Made by a program: the position numbers and the translations under genes
The notes under the pieces: model-generated
The model's input: only the letters and a program-made list of their open reading frames with translations
Database searches by the model: none
What the model was told of the DNA's origin: nothing
From: Christiangramia sp.
GTDB taxonomy: Bacteria > Bacteroidota > Bacteroidia > Flavobacteriales > Flavobacteriaceae
Direction of reading: 5' to 3'
DNA length: 6,358 nt
NCBI GenBank assembly: GCA_024635735.1
Contig: JAGXII010000082.1
Location: forward strand, 1 to 6,358
Part shown: positions 5,556-6,358 of the stretch, in pieces
How the letters are laid out: the number at the start of each line of letters is the position of its first letter
Position numbering within the stretch: the first letter of the stretch is position 1

Positions 5556-6358
5556 TTAGTTTTTTGGCAAACGCAACTGCTCTTTATCTTTCAAATATTG
5601 TTTTAAAGCCATGATTGCCGCGAGTTTCGCTTCCTCTTTAGCAACTGCCCTAAGCGCTTCTGGAGAATAAAAATTTTTCACAAAATGAGTGTCAAAGTTT
5701 CCACTGCGAAACGCATCATGTTCAAATACGAATTTCCCGAATGGCAATGTGGTACTCACTCCTTCTACGATATAATCATCTATGGCTTCAATCATCATCT
5801 CAATAGCTTCTTCGCGGGTGTTGCCGTAAGTGATAAGTTTGGCAAGCATAGGGTCATAATAAATAGGCACTTCCATACCTTCTTCAAAGCCGTTGTCCAG
5901 TCTGATCCCTTCTCCAACCGGAATTCGATATTTATCCAGGGTTCCCGTACTTGGCATAAAATCTTCCAGCGGATCTTCTGCATAAACCCTCAATTCCACC
6001 GCATGGCCGGTAATGCTAAGATCTTCCTGAGCAAACTGGATTTTTTCTCCTCTTGCAATTCTGATTTGTTGTTCTACAAGATCGACCCCGGTAATATATT
6101 CTGTAACGGGATGTTCCACCTGAAGCCGGGTATTCATTTCCAGGAAATAGAAATTCCGGTTTTCGTCTAAAAGGAATTCCACTGTTCCGGCACCTACATA
6201 ATCACAGGCCTGAGCAACCTTTACAGCGGCATCTCCCATTTCTTTACGAAGTTTTTCATCCAGCACTACAGATGGCGCTTCTTCCACAACTTTCTGATGC
6301 CTTCTCTGGATACTGCACTCGCGTTCAAATAAGTGAAGATAATTCCCATGGGTATCAC
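5556..6358 (-). CDS. accC: Biotin carboxylase subunit of acyl-CoA carboxylase (C-terminal part, cut by window edge)
   Basis: The frame stays open to the right edge, giving 266 complete residues of a protein that is usually 450-500 aa; the N-terminal half is missing only because the window ends. A GTG at 6287 is an internal Val, not a start: the residues before it (DTHGNYLHLFERECSIQRRH) are typical biotin carboxylase sequence. Visible landmarks, counted from the edge, are QRRHQK (17-22) around the bicarbonate/biotin site and the ATP-grasp metal and catalytic set EMNTRLQVEH (73-82), with Glu73, Asn75 and Arg77 matching E. coli AccC Glu288, Asn290 and Arg292. The C-terminal domain runs to KEQLRLPKN with no biotinyl-Lys (MKM) motif, so the biotin carrier must be a separate protein. 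The enzyme uses ATP and bicarbonate to carboxylate biotin for the carboxyltransferase encoded 34 bases downstream. Confidence 0.94.
   Translation of the reverse strand, partial: DTHGNYLHLFERECSIQRRHQKVVEEAPSVVLDEKLRKEMGDAAVKVAQACDYVGAGTVEFLLDENRNFYFLEMNTRLQVEHPVTEYITGVDLVEQQIRIARGEKIQFAQEDLSITGHAVELRVYAEDPLEDFMPSTGTLDKYRIPVGEGIRLDNGFEEGMEVPIYYDPMLAKLITYGNTREEAIEMMIEAIDDYIVEGVSTTLPFGKFVFEHDAFRSGNFDTHFVKNFYSPEALRAVAKEEAKLAAIMALKQYLKDKEQLRLPKN

Noticed and set aside
5556..6287. Treating GTG at 6287 as the start of a short 243-aa biotin carboxylase
   Set aside because: The same frame continues upstream to the window edge with canonical biotin carboxylase sequence, so the GTG is an internal Val codon and the gene is simply cut by the window.

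Overview
The window looks like chromosomal DNA from a marine or soil member of the Flavobacteriaceae (Bacteroidota). This is an inference from several signs: AT-rich coding sequence, start codons without recognisable Shine-Dalgarno sequences, a short lipoprotein signal peptide, a carboxylase operon typical of the group, and intergenic repeats of the 'TCGCAATGAC' and 'CTGAA..TTCAG' kinds common in flavobacterial genomes. The genus cannot be fixed from the sequence alone.

Layout. On the + strand, 1-1490 holds a two-gene unit: a small lipoprotein with an NTF2/SnoaL-like fold, then, 2 bases later, an extended short-chain dehydrogenase of the dihydroflavonol-4-reductase type. A hairpin with a T-run (about 1516-1556) ends this unit. 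All remaining genes are on the - strand. From 2546 down to 1572, two adjacent YeeE/YedE-type membrane proteins (185 and 137 aa, 3-base gap) look like the two halves of a sulfur-compound (thiosulfate-type) permease. From 3549 down to 2647 lies a D-2-hydroxyacid dehydrogenase-like protein that keeps its nucleotide-binding loop but lacks the usual catalytic Arg and His. From 3550 to 3979 is a 430-base gene-free island packed with palindromic repeats, including a 125-bp composite unit present twice at an exact 223-base spacing. From 6358 down to 3980 lies the end of a biotin-dependent acyl-CoA carboxylase operon: biotin carboxylase (cut by the window edge), then the carboxyltransferase beta subunit, which carries the Asp that favours propionyl-CoA in characterised relatives.

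How the genes work together. The two carboxylase subunits belong to one enzyme: biotin carboxylase loads CO2 onto a biotin carrier and the carboxyltransferase moves it to an acyl-CoA, probably propionyl-CoA, giving methylmalonyl-CoA. The biotin carrier is not fused to the visible C-terminus of the biotin carboxylase and no carrier gene lies in the window; it is presumably encoded just upstream, beyond base 6358. The YeeE/YedE pair would act as one transporter. No link between the carboxylase, the dehydrogenase-like gene and the transporter can be shown beyond shared orientation.

I see no phage, CRISPR, toxin or defence system here. The most unusual items are the repeat island and the dehydrogenase-like protein with an altered active site.
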